Below are positions 1 to 7,217 of a stretch of 7,630 nucleotides of DNA, in pieces. The position numbers and the translations under genes were made by a program. The stretch covers positions 1-7,630 of the forward strand of contig CBFIAS010000057.1 of the NCBI GenBank assembly GCA_965660635.1, in the 5' to 3' direction. The stretch is from UBA7374 sp965660635. Lineage in GTDB: Bacteria; Verrucomicrobiota; Verrucomicrobiia; Opitutales; Coraliomargaritaceae. The notes under the pieces are model-generated. The model was not told where the DNA came from, made no database searches, and worked only from the letters and a program-made list of their open reading frames with translations. Numbering within the stretch: position 1 is the stretch's first letter; every line of letters starts with the position of its first letter.

Positions 1-2196
1 GAACCGGAACCGGAGAAACCGAAAGGCCCCGTCCTGCCCGAGGGCGCGATCGTGAAGAGCGCGGAGACCCTGAGGAAGGAGAAGGAGGCAGCCAAGGCAG
101 CCAAGGCCGCCGCTTCGCCGCCCCCCGCCTCCCCGGCTCGGAAGACGCCGCCTCCTCCCGCGCCTCCGCAGCCCGCTCCCGCAGGGCCTCCCAAGGCGCC
201 GCCGGTGCCGCAGAGCGCGCCTCCAGCCGCGGCCCCTCCCAAGGCATCACCACCTTCGACTCCTCCTCCCGCAGCCGCTCCTCCACGAGCCGCGCCGCCC
301 CCCCGTCCACCGGCGCCACCGGCGCCCCCGGCCCGGCCTGTTCCGGCCGAAGCAGAGGGCGCGCCTCCAACGGAAGGCGGGGACGCCCAGCCAGAGGCCG
401 AACGGAGGGTCGTCCACGTCAAGCCGCCGATCATTGTACGCGACTTCGCCGGCGAGATCGGCCTCAAGCCGTTCAAATTGATTTCGGAACTGATGGAGAT
501 GGGCATTTTCGCCTCGATGAACCAGACCATCGAGGAATCGACGGCGCACAGCCTGGCTGAGCGGCATGGTTGCCTTCTGGAGGTGCATCACCGCGGGGAA
601 GACTCCCAGTCGGCCAAGAAAAAAGAGGAGAAGGTCGATGTTGACGATCCGAAGTTTCTCAAGCCACGTCCGCCGGTGGTCTGCATTCTTGGCCACGTTG
701 ACCATGGCAAGACGACCTTGCTCGACACCATCCGCAAGTCCAATGTGACGGCCGGAGAGGCCGGCGGGATTACCCAGCACATCGGTGCCTACCAGATCCA
801 GCACAGCGGGCAGAAGATCACTTTCATCGACACGCCGGGGCACGCCGCCTTTTCCATGATGCGGGCCCGCGGGGCCAATGTCACGGACATCGCGGTGCTG
901 GTCATCGCGGCAGACGACGCTTTCAAGCCGCAGACCGACGAGGCGCTGAAATTCGCGCAGCAGGCGAATAATGCGATTGTCGTGGCAATCAACAAGATGG
1001 ACGCCAAGGGGGCCAACATCGACCGCGTGAAGCAGCAGATGCAGGAGAAGGGAATCGCCCCGGAGGACTGGGGCGGCGAGACGGTCACGGTGGCAGTCTC
1101 CGCATTGAATGGCACAAACATCGATGACCTGCTGGACATGATTCTCCTGCAGGCCGAGGTGATGGAGTTGCAGGCCAACCCCGATTGCCCGGCCACGGGG
1201 ATTATCATCGAGTCGCAGATCGAGCAGGGCCGCGGGCCGACTGCCTCGGTCATCGTGGACAAGGGTACCCTGAAAAAGGGCGACGCCCTGCTTTGCGGCG
1301 AGTCCTATTGCCGGGTGAAGTCGCTGCTCGACGAAAACGGGCAAATTCTCAAATCGGCACCCCCTTCCACACCGGTCAAGGTGCTGGGCTGGTCTTCCGT
1401 GCCCTCAGCGGGCGACCGTTTCACCTCCGAGAAGAACGAGAAGGCGGCCCGCCGTGTGGCCGAGGATGTAGCCTACCAGCGCAAGAAGGAGGCCAATGCA
1501 AAAGAGGAGCCGGAGGGCGGCAAGCCGGCCGGCGGTCCGACCATCGACGATCTTTTTGCGGCGATCGAGAGCAAGCAGAAGAAGTGCCTGCGGGTGATTG
1601 TGAAGTCGGACGTGCACGGCTCAGCCGAGGCGCTGGCCAATGCCCTCTCCGAAATCGAGAGCGACAAGGTCGATATGGACATCATTAACGTCGGAGTGGG
1701 AAATATCACGAAGAACGACGTTACCATGGCGAGCGCGGGCGCTTGCTGCATCGTCGGTTTCAACGTGCGTTTGGACAACGGGGTGCAGAGCATCGCCAAG
1801 CACCACGATGTGCGGATCATCCAGCACGAGATTATCTATGAACTGCTCGACCAGGTCGAGGAAGAGATGGCCGGGCTGCTCGACGCGGAACTCTCGGAGA
1901 AGAAGCTCGGCGCAGCCGAGATTCGCCAGGTCTTCCCTACCGGCAAAGGCCGCTACGTGGCTGGTTGCATGGTCACCGAGGGCACGATCAACCGCTCCAG
2001 GATCGCCCGCTTGGTGCGCGGCGGAGAGGTCCTGCACGAAAGCTCGATCGACACGCTCCGCCGCTTCAAGGATGACGTCAAGGAAGTGCGTGCGGGCTAC
2101 GAGTGCGGTATCAATGTCGAGGGCTGCAACGACTACCAGGAGGGTGATATCATCGAGTGTTTTGCAGTGGAGGAGATCCGGCCCTCGCTGCGCTAA
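1..2196 (+). CDS. infB: Translation initiation factor IF-2 (5' end missing)
   Basis: IF-2 is the GTPase that brings fMet-tRNA to the 30S subunit and promotes 50S joining. The frame is open from base 1 to the TAA at 2194-2196, so the gene enters from the left and its start is not visible; a GTG at 52 lies inside an already open charged stretch and is not a convincing start. Order seen: Lys/Glu/Ala-rich segment (1-114), Pro/Ala-rich low-complexity linker (115-345), IF2-N-type domain starting near KPPIIVRDFA (421-450), then the G domain with G1 GHVDHGKT (691-714), switch GGITQHIG (763-786), G3 DTPGHAAF (829-852), G4 NKMD (991-1002) and G5 SAL (1099-1107). Domain II and the IF-2 C-terminal domains follow, including VKSDVHGS (1600-1623). 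All GTPase motifs are intact. 731 codons are present, and IF-2 of this type is often longer. It leads the operon in this window; rbfA follows after 31 nt. Identification is secure. Confidence 0.97.
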   Translation, partial: EPEPEKPKGPVLPEGAIVKSAETLRKEKEAAKAAKAAASPPPASPARKTPPPPAPPQPAPAGPPKAPPVPQSAPPAAAPPKASPPSTPPPAAAPPRAAPPPRPPAPPAPPARPVPAEAEGAPPTEGGDAQPEAERRVVHVKPPIIVRDFAGEIGLKPFKLISELMEMGIFASMNQTIEESTAHSLAERHGCLLEVHHRGEDSQSAKKKEEKVDVDDPKFLKPRPPVVCILGHVDHGKTTLLDTIRKSNVTAGEAGGITQHIGAYQIQHSGQKITFIDTPGHAAFSMMRARGANVTDIAVLVIAADDAFKPQTDEALKFAQQANNAIVVAINKMDAKGANIDRVKQQMQEKGIAPEDWGGETVTVAVSALNGTNIDDLLDMILLQAEVMELQANPDCPATGIIIESQIEQGRGPTASVIVDKGTLKKGDALLCGESYCRVKSLLDENGQILKSAPPSTPVKVLGWSSVPSAGDRFTSEKNEKAARRVAEDVAYQRKKEANAKEEPEGGKPAGGPTIDDLFAAIESKQKKCLRVIVKSDVHGSAEALANALSEIESDKVDMDIINVGVGNITKNDVTMASAGACCIVGFNVRLDNGVQSIAKHHDVRIIQHEIIYELLDQVEEEMAGLLDAELSEKKLGAAEIRQVFPTGKGRYVAGCMVTEGTINRSRIARLVRGGEVLHESSIDTLRRFKDDVKEVRAGYECGINVEGCNDYQEGDIIECFAVEEIRPSLR
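115..345 (+). repeat. Proline/alanine-rich low-complexity linker within infB
   Basis: This segment encodes 77 residues, of which 39 are proline by my count, mostly with alanine between them and a few Lys, Arg, Ser or Thr. It contains four runs of three or more prolines, one of them PPPP. It is the disordered spacer between the charged N-terminal part and the conserved IF2-N domain. Extended, variable N-terminal regions are common in bacterial IF-2. The DNA is correspondingly C-rich and internally repetitive (ccgcctcctccc-like units), which makes it prone to length variation. It has no function of its own that can be read from the sequence. Confidence 0.85.
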
Positions 2197-2227
2197 TGCC
2201 GTCCCGGCCTTCCGGTTTTCCCGAGCC

Positions 2228-2590
2228 ATGTCCAAGCGAATGATCCGAGTCAACGAGCTGCTTCGCCGGGAATTGAGCGAGCAGTTGCGGCAGCGCTACC
2301 GTGATTCCGCTGCGGCGGTCACCATCAGCGAGGTCGATACCAGTCCGGACCTGCGCCGGGCCAGCATCTATTACGCGGTGCTGGGGGGCGCTCCCGCCCT
2401 GCACCAGGCCGAGCAATTGTTCCGCAGGATCGGCAAGGACTTGCGCCAGCAGGTCGCCCGCAGGGTCACCCTGAAGTACATGCCTGCTTTTGAATTCATC
2501 CATGATCCCTCGATGGAACGGGGTGCCCACATCCTCGGGCTCCTCGACGATCTCGATACTGCCGAAGAGAACCAATCCCATGAACATTGA
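2228..2590 (+). CDS. rbfA: Ribosome-binding factor A
   Basis: RbfA is a small KH-fold protein that binds the 30S subunit and helps mature the 5' end of 16S rRNA. The 120-residue product has the usual family length. The N-terminal helix pattern RVNELLRRELSEQL (7-20) is followed by VTISEVDTSPDLRRASIYYAVLG (31-53), matching the family's central strand with its S-x-DLR-A core. The tail pattern LKYMPAFEFIHDPSMERG (82-99) matches the conserved P-x-L-x-F-x-x-D motif. The ATG at 2228 is chosen because the protein then begins just before the conserved helix; ATG 2240 is a less likely alternative. The frame also stays open far upstream inside infB, but that part is a shadow. The infB-rbfA order is widespread in bacteria. 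The last 11 nt overlap the next gene, which suggests coupled translation. No clear Shine-Dalgarno site precedes it. Confidence 0.93.
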   Translation: MSKRMIRVNELLRRELSEQLRQRYRDSAAAVTISEVDTSPDLRRASIYYAVLGGAPALHQAEQLFRRIGKDLRQQVARRVTLKYMPAFEFIHDPSMERGAHILGLLDDLDTAEENQSHEH

Positions 2591-3608
2591 GAAATTTTTT
2601 CCCGGGCAGAGCGCCCGCTTTGCCCAATCTTTGGAAGCCCTGAAGGGCCGCAAGGTCGCAGTGATCGGCCATGTGCGACCGGACGGCGACTGCATCGGGT
2701 CGATTGTCGCGGTCACGCGCCTGCTGCGCGGCCTGGGCATCGAGGCGGTCGGCCTGAACCGCGACGCCGTGCCGTCCAGCCTGCAGGCCTTCGTCGGTGA
2801 CACGCCATTGCTGCGGGCGGATGCCTTTACCCCGGACGGGCATGTCGCGGTGACGGTTGATTGCGCGGACTACAAGCGGGTGGGCGACCGGCTGAAGGAG
2901 TTGTTTCCCGAGGTCGAGCTGAACATCGACCACCACATTTCCAACAAGCTCTACGGCAAGGAGAACTTCGTCATCGCGGAATCCTGCGCCACTGCCGAGG
3001 TGCTTGCCGGGTTCTGCCTGGACAACGGCTTTGCCATCGACGCCACCACCGCACAGGCGCTCTACGTAGGCATCGCCACAGACACCGGGCAGTTCCGCTT
3101 CCCTTCTACCACGCCGGCCACCTTCGAGATCGCCCGGCAGCTCTGCCAGCACGGCGCCCATCCAGCCGAGGCGGCTTTTGAACTCTACGAGAACGAGAGC
3201 TTCGCCAAGATCCGGCTGCTCCAGCATTTCCTCTCGTCACTCGAGCTATGCTTCGACGGACGCGTCTGCATCGGGCAGATCGGGGACGGTGTGTACGACC
3301 AGTGCGGGGCCACGATCGACGATTCCGAGGGACTGGTGGACTACGCCCGTGCGATCCACGGAGTGGAGATCGGGGTGCTGGTGGAGAACCGTGACGGCGC
3401 GCTGAAGGGCAGCCTGCGCTCGAAGGAGCCTCGCTTCCGGGTGGACCAGATCGCCAAGCAGTTCAACGGCGGGGGGCACGCCTGCGCCGCCGGCTTGAAC
3501 GTGGAGAACAGTTCGATCGAGGCATTTCTGCCGACCCTCAAGGAGGCCATCGGCAAGCAACTGGAAGCACTGGAGGCGGAAGCCTGCGAAACCGCACAGC
3601 CGGAATGA
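2580..3608 (+). CDS. nrnA: DHH/DHHA1 phosphoesterase, NrnA-type nanoRNase / pAp phosphatase
   Basis: NrnA-type enzymes hydrolyse very short oligoribonucleotides and 3'-phosphoadenosine 5'-phosphate (pAp) in the cytoplasm using Mn2+ or similar metals. The 342-residue product has every expected motif: RPDGDCIGS with the D-x-D metal ligands (33-41), VTVDCAD (91-97), the DHH triad at 117-119, ATDTG (166-170), and a C-terminal DHHA1 domain ending in FNGGGHACAAG (295-305). The length suits this family (about 310-345) and is too short for RecJ. The ATG at 2580 places the protein start shortly before the first conserved strand, and it overlaps rbfA by 11 nt. An ATG further upstream (2490) lies deep inside rbfA and is rejected. 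It ends in an ATGA overlap with truB. A DHH phosphoesterase between rbfA and truB is a recurrent arrangement in several phyla. The family is certain; substrate preference (nanoRNA versus pAp or cyclic dinucleotide products) is inferred. Confidence 0.9.
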   Translation: MNIEKFFPGQSARFAQSLEALKGRKVAVIGHVRPDGDCIGSIVAVTRLLRGLGIEAVGLNRDAVPSSLQAFVGDTPLLRADAFTPDGHVAVTVDCADYKRVGDRLKELFPEVELNIDHHISNKLYGKENFVIAESCATAEVLAGFCLDNGFAIDATTAQALYVGIATDTGQFRFPSTTPATFEIARQLCQHGAHPAEAAFELYENESFAKIRLLQHFLSSLELCFDGRVCIGQIGDGVYDQCGATIDDSEGLVDYARAIHGVEIGVLVENRDGALKGSLRSKEPRFRVDQIAKQFNGGGHACAAGLNVENSSIEAFLPTLKEAIGKQLEALEAEACETAQPE

Positions 3609-4321
3609 GCGACGATGCAGAAGGCATCCTGCTGGTGGACAAGCCCGGCGGCATTACATCGCACGACGTGGTCGACCGGGTGCGTCGAATCTTCAGGATG
3701 AAGAAGGTTGGCCACGCAGGCACTCTTGATCCAATGGCCACGGGGCTCATGCTCATCCTCGTAGGCAAGGCTACCAAGGTGTCGCAGTACTTGATGAGCA
3801 TGGACAAGGAATACACCGGCACGTTGAAGCTGGGCGAGGAGACCGACTCGCAGGATGCAGATGGTGAAGTCCTCGTGCGCAAGGAGGTGCCGGACTTATC
3901 CGAAGATGATGTAAAATCGGCAATGAAGGGATTTCTCGGCGACCAGTACCAGACCCCGCCGATGTTTTCGGCCAAGAAGGTGGACGGCCAGCCGCTCTAC
4001 AAGCTCGCCCGCAAGGGCAAGACGGTGCCCCGGGAGCCGCGGGTGATCCATGTGTCCCGCTATGAGTTGACCGCCTTCGAACCGCCGGAGGCATCTTTCC
4101 TGGTGGCTTGCAGCAAGGGCGCCTACGTGCGCACGCTGGCCCACGATCTCGGGCAGAAGCTCGGTTGCGGGGCGCATTTGAATGTCCTGCGCCGCACCGG
4201 CGTGGGCAAGTTCCGTATTGAAAAAGCCGATACTCTGGAAACACTGAAAGAGCTGTCGCCCACCGCGCTGCGCCGCAGGCTCGTCCCGGTCTTGCAGGCA
4301 GTGCCCAGCCACGCTTTGTAA
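3605..4321 (+). CDS. truB: tRNA pseudouridine-55 synthase TruB, short form
   Basis: TruB converts U55 in the T-loop of nearly all elongator tRNAs to pseudouridine. The product has 238 residues. LLVDKPGGITSHDVV (9-23) is the family's opening motif, and GHAGTLDPMATG (36-47) carries the catalytic aspartate at residue 42. KEYTGTLKLGEETDSQDADG follows as the conserved substrate-binding region, then QTPPMFSAKKVDGQPLYKLARKG and GAYVRTLAHDLG. The protein ends soon after LVPVLQAV, so the C-terminal PUA-like domain of the E. coli enzyme (about 314 residues) is absent. The catalytic domain is complete, so this looks like a natural short form rather than a broken gene. Its ATG overlaps the nrnA stop as ATGA, which fixes the start and suggests translational coupling. 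ribF begins 3 nt after the stop. Confidence 0.95.
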   Translation: MSDDAEGILLVDKPGGITSHDVVDRVRRIFRMKKVGHAGTLDPMATGLMLILVGKATKVSQYLMSMDKEYTGTLKLGEETDSQDADGEVLVRKEVPDLSEDDVKSAMKGFLGDQYQTPPMFSAKKVDGQPLYKLARKGKTVPREPRVIHVSRYELTAFEPPEASFLVACSKGAYVRTLAHDLGQKLGCGAHLNVLRRTGVGKFRIEKADTLETLKELSPTALRRRLVPVLQAVPSHAL

Positions 4322-4324
4322 ACG

Positions 4325-5269
4325 ATGATGAAACTACCCGCCACGGTAGAGCGATTCGAGCAGGCCAGCGGGCTGGCCGGCCCGCTTCATCTGGCCATCG
4401 GTATGTTCGACGGGGTGCACCTCGGGCACATGGCGGTGATCGAGTCGGCGGTGTTTTCAGCGGCCCGCTGCGGGGGGACCAGCGGCGTGCTGACCTTTGA
4501 CCCGCATCCCAGCAGGGTCTTTCGTCCGGAGGATCCGACCCGTCTGATCCTGCCGGTCGGACGGAAGTGCGCCCGCTTGCACGGGGCGGGCGTGGATTTG
4601 ATCATCCGCAAGCGCTTCGACCGCGAGTACGCCTCGCTCGAGGCGCCGGAGTTTGCGGCCCGGTTGAAGGCTCGATTGCCCGCCCTGCAGGCCATCTATG
4701 TGGGGGAGAACTTCCGCTTCGGCAAGGCGCGCGCGGGCGATATCGACTTGCTGGTGGCGACCGGCCGGGAGGCCGGGCTGGACGTGATCAGCGTGCCGCG
4801 CATCCGCCTGAACGGGCGGCCGATCAGCAGCACCCGCATCCGGGAGGAACTTCGGACGGGGGCGATGGAGCGGGTCAATGAACTGCTGGGCTATAATTAT
4901 TTGGCCGATGGGCCGGTTACAAGCGGCGCCGGGTTGGGTCGCGGAATTGGTTTTCCCACCATGAATCTACCCTGGGAGCCGGACTGCCAGCCGTGCTTCG
5001 GGGTCTATTCCGTGCGCTTCCGCAGCACGGGGGGCGACTGGCTGCCCGGCGTGGCGAATTACGGGATCCGTCCCACCGTGACAGAGGGCGGGCCGCCGTT
5101 ACTGGAGGTGCACGCGCTGGAGGGCAGTGGATATGAACCGGGCCATGCCCTTGAGGTGGAGTGGCTGCGCTTCCTGCGGCCGGAGCGTAAGTTCGACTCG
5201 CTGGAAGCGTTGCAGGAGCAGATCGCCTCAGATGTGGAGGCGGCCCGCAGCTTTTCGAGCGATGGCTGA
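4325..5269 (+). CDS. ribF: Bifunctional riboflavin kinase / FAD synthetase
   Basis: RibF phosphorylates riboflavin to FMN and adenylates FMN to FAD. The 314-residue product has the normal two-domain length. The N-terminal nucleotidyltransferase domain shows GMFDGVHLGH (26-35), TFDPHP (57-62), VGENFRFG (126-133) and ISSTRIR (167-173). The C-terminal riboflavin kinase domain shows GRGIGFPTMN (205-214), GVANYGIRPT (242-251), LEVH with the likely catalytic Glu at 261, and the closing LRPERKFDSLEALQEQI pattern (284-300). The usual kinase motif PTAN reads PTMN here; the metal-binding Thr and Asn are kept. Two ATGs in tandem (4325 and 4328) are possible starts; the first is used. The spacing to truB is 3 nt, and the 3' end overlaps the next gene by 8 nt. 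truB-ribF adjacency is very common in bacteria. No riboswitch precedes it, as expected for an operon-internal gene. Confidence 0.95.
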   Translation: MMKLPATVERFEQASGLAGPLHLAIGMFDGVHLGHMAVIESAVFSAARCGGTSGVLTFDPHPSRVFRPEDPTRLILPVGRKCARLHGAGVDLIIRKRFDREYASLEAPEFAARLKARLPALQAIYVGENFRFGKARAGDIDLLVATGREAGLDVISVPRIRLNGRPISSTRIREELRTGAMERVNELLGYNYLADGPVTSGAGLGRGIGFPTMNLPWEPDCQPCFGVYSVRFRSTGGDWLPGVANYGIRPTVTEGGPPLLEVHALEGSGYEPGHALEVEWLRFLRPERKFDSLEALQEQIASDVEAARSFSSDG

Positions 5270-6200
5270 CCGTGAAATCGAGTACCGGGTGCCGGAGGAA
5301 CTGGCCGGGTTGCGAGCCGACAAGCTCTTTGCGGCGGCCTTTGAGGACGTCAGCCGGGCCCGCCTGCAACGAGCGTTTGACGCCGGGCGGGTGACTTGTG
5401 ACGGAGCGGTGATCGAGCGACGCTTCAAGGCGGTCGGGGGCACTCTTTTGCGGGCCGTGTTGGAGGAGCCGGAGGCCGGGGCTGGGCCACGGGCGGTGGC
5501 CTTGCCACTGGAGATTGTCCATGAGGACGCCTCGCTAGTGGTGGTAAACAAGGCGGCGGGCATGGTCACGCATCCGGGCAGTGGAACCGAGGAGGACACG
5601 CTGGTGCATGCCTTGCTGCATCATTGCGCGGATGGCTTGCGCACGGTGGGTGCGCCAGACCGGCCGGGGATCGTGCACCGGTTGGACAAGGAGACGAGCG
5701 GGCTGATCGTGGTGGCGAAGACGGATCTGGCCCACCACCGGCTGGTCCAGGCTTTCAGTGAGCGTGAGACGGGCAAGCGCTACCTCGCGCTGGTTTCAGG
5801 GGCACCGGAGCGCTCCTCCGGAACGATCCGGGAGCCGGTCGGCCGGCACCCCGTGCACCGCACGCGAATGGCGGTGCAGCCCGGAGGGAAGGAGGCGCAC
5901 ACCGACTGGACGGTGCTGGAGCGCTTCGGCACCGCGGCAGCCCTGGTAGAGTGCCGCATCCACACCGGGCGGACGCACCAGATACGGGTGCATATGAGCC
6001 ATTTGAAGCATCCCTTGCTAGGAGACGTGAGCTACGGCTACAAGGCCAGCCGGTTGAAGGGCATCGATGTGCCGCGGGTCATGTTGCACGCCGCGGAGCT
6101 GGACTTGCCCCATCCGGAGACAGGGGAGAGGGTTGCCTTCGCAGTGCCCCCGCCGGAGGATTTCGAGCACGTGCAGAAGGAACTGTCCCAGCTGGTTTAG
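5262..6200 (+). CDS. rluD: RluA-family pseudouridine synthase, RluD-like with S4 domain
   Basis: The product has 312 residues. An S4 RNA-binding domain occupies roughly residues 15-68 (LRADKLFAAAF, then ARLQRAFDAGRVTCDG). The RluA-type catalytic domain follows, with IVHEDASLVVVNKAAGMVTHPG (85-106), the signature GIVHRLDKETSGL (136-148) with catalytic Asp142, and RIHTGRTHQIRVHM near residue 240. S4 plus RluA domain is the layout of RluD and RluC, which modify helix 69 or other sites of 23S rRNA. The HRLDKETSGL wording and overall length favour RluD, but the target sites are an inference. The ATG at 5262 overlaps ribF by 8 nt and places the start just before the S4 domain; the in-frame ATG at 5127 would lie well inside ribF and is rejected. 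This is the last gene of the + strand block. Confidence 0.9.
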   Translation: MADREIEYRVPEELAGLRADKLFAAAFEDVSRARLQRAFDAGRVTCDGAVIERRFKAVGGTLLRAVLEEPEAGAGPRAVALPLEIVHEDASLVVVNKAAGMVTHPGSGTEEDTLVHALLHHCADGLRTVGAPDRPGIVHRLDKETSGLIVVAKTDLAHHRLVQAFSERETGKRYLALVSGAPERSSGTIREPVGRHPVHRTRMAVQPGGKEAHTDWTVLERFGTAAALVECRIHTGRTHQIRVHMSHLKHPLLGDVSYGYKASRLKGIDVPRVMLHAAELDLPHPETGERVAFAVPPPEDFEHVQKELSQLV

Positions 6201-6274
6201 CCGCGGATCAATGGAATGTGCAGTTGTGAATGGAGAATGGTGAAGGCTCTCTGCCCCAGCACAGCGACCTCCGC
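6201..6274. other. Intergenic gap between convergent genes; only a weak terminator candidate
   Basis: This 74-nt gap separates the converging rluD-like and phosphatase genes. Its left half holds a short array with a 7-bp period (listed separately). The best hairpin candidate is CCGCTCAGCGG (6271-6281), four G:C pairs closing a TCA loop, followed by TTTT on the + strand. It overlaps the phosphatase stop codon and the stem is too short to be convincing as an intrinsic terminator. Nothing better was found for either strand. Confidence 0.4.
6210..6244 (+). repeat. Degenerate heptamer array, left of the phosphatase gene
   Basis: Read in steps of seven, the sequence gives aatggaa, tgtgcag, ttgtgaa, tggagaa, tggtgaa. 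Four of the five units end in GAA, and the last three share T-N-N-N-GAA. It begins 10 nt after the rluD-like stop codon. The units are diverged, so this could be a decayed short tandem repeat. It is weaker than the array at 7218-7259 but shares its period and its GAA phase on the + strand. Confidence 0.5.
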
Positions 6275-7216
6275 TCAGCGGTTTTCGAGTAGTTCCGCGG
6301 CGATGCCGTAGCGGAGGTTGTGGAAGGAGTGGGTGAGTCGGTCGGCGCGGGCGGCTTGGAGGACGGTCTCGATGGTGAGCAGGGCGGTGGGGAAGATGTC
6401 AGCGCGGGCGGCTGGCAGATGGGGGACAGCGATGCGCTGGTGGAGGTTAAGTCGGGCGAGTCGGCGGCGGAGCCGGGTGATTTCCTCGAGTGTGATGCAG
6501 GGGGAGCGTGTCTCGATGTCGATTCCGGCCTCTGCGGCGAGGACGGCGCGTGTGACGACGACTGCGCCTCCGGTGGCGACGACCGGCTGGCCGGGCGGGA
6601 GGGGCATACCGGAGTTTTGGAGGGCATGGCTGACGTGGGCCTGGATAGCTTGTGCAATGGCTGGGTCGAGGGGCGCTTCGCGGTCGGGGAGGAAGCGTTC
6701 GCTGAGGCGGACGGCGCCGAGTTGGAGGGAGATGGCCTGCTTGATGCGGTGTTTGCTGAAGTGGATGAGTTCGAGGCTGCCGCCGCCAAGATCGATCTGG
6801 AGGAAGCGGTCGAGGGTGGTGAGCTGCGGATCGGTGGCGAGGCCGCGGCCGATGAGGCGGGCTTCTTCGGGGCCGCTGAGGATGTCGATGGCATGTCCGG
6901 TGGCGGTTTGCACCTGCCGGGCGAAATCGCGTCCGTTGAGGGCGTCGCGGACGGCGCTGGTGGCGACGATACGGATGGCTCCGGGCTTGTGGAGGAGGGC
7001 GAGGCGAAGGAGTTCGCTGAGGGCCCGGATGCCGGCCTCCATGGCCTCGGGGGCAAGGCGCGGGAGTTCTCCGCCGATGCCGCCGCTGATGCGGGTCTCG
7101 ATGGTCTCGGCGAAGAGCGCCTCAATGGCGCTGTCGCCTGGAGCTGCGCGGGCGACGAGGAGCTTGATGGAGTTGCTTCCGATATCAATGACGGCTACTC
7201 TGGCGGCGGATGGCAT
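6275..7216 (-). CDS. ppx: Ppx/GppA-family phosphatase (exopolyphosphatase-like)
   Basis: Members of this ASKHA-fold family hydrolyse inorganic polyphosphate and/or the 5' phosphate of pppGpp. The 313-residue product shows the phosphate-1 motif VAVIDIGSNSIKLLV (7-21), IRIVATSAVRDALNG (81-95), SGPEEARLIGRG (114-125), the phosphate-2 motif LQIDLGGGSLELI (139-151), and ATGGAVV (214-220). The length fits the single-module short form of about 300 residues; the C-terminal HD-like domain of the long E. coli enzymes is absent. The ATG at 7216 is preferred. An in-frame ATG at 7234 would add six residues (MFDLQA), but that stretch is the heptamer array and the conserved protein begins only after it. Substrate (polyphosphate or pppGpp) cannot be told from sequence. 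The gene runs opposite to both neighbours, converging on rluD and diverging from obg. Open frames on the opposite strand here are GC-driven shadows. Confidence 0.9.
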   Translation of the reverse strand: MPSAARVAVIDIGSNSIKLLVARAAPGDSAIEALFAETIETRISGGIGGELPRLAPEAMEAGIRALSELLRLALLHKPGAIRIVATSAVRDALNGRDFARQVQTATGHAIDILSGPEEARLIGRGLATDPQLTTLDRFLQIDLGGGSLELIHFSKHRIKQAISLQLGAVRLSERFLPDREAPLDPAIAQAIQAHVSHALQNSGMPLPPGQPVVATGGAVVVTRAVLAAEAGIDIETRSPCITLEEITRLRRRLARLNLHQRIAVPHLPAARADIFPTALLTIETVLQAARADRLTHSFHNLRYGIAAELLENR

Positions 7217-7217
7217 G

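Noticed and set aside
52..54. GTG as the start of infB
   Set aside because: The frame is open back to base 1 with an EPEPEKPKG-type charged stretch that fits an IF-2 N-terminal region, and there is no ribosome binding site before the GTG.
247..1344. 365-codon open frame on the - strand inside infB
   Set aside because: It lies opposite the IF-2 linker and G domain; its His/Arg/Asp/Leu-rich product has no family signature.
5127..5261. Upstream in-frame ATG extending the RluD-like protein by 45 residues
   Set aside because: It would overlap the conserved C-terminal riboflavin kinase coding sequence and adds residues with no counterpart ahead of the S4 domain.
6271..6285. Hairpin plus T-run as an intrinsic terminator for the + strand block
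   Set aside because: The stem has only four secure pairs and a four-T run, and it overlaps the opposing gene's stop codon, too weak to call as a terminator.
6208..7188. 326-codon - strand frame overlapping the phosphatase in another frame
   Set aside because: The product is mostly Ser/Pro/Ala with no domain, a frame-shifted shadow of the real gene.
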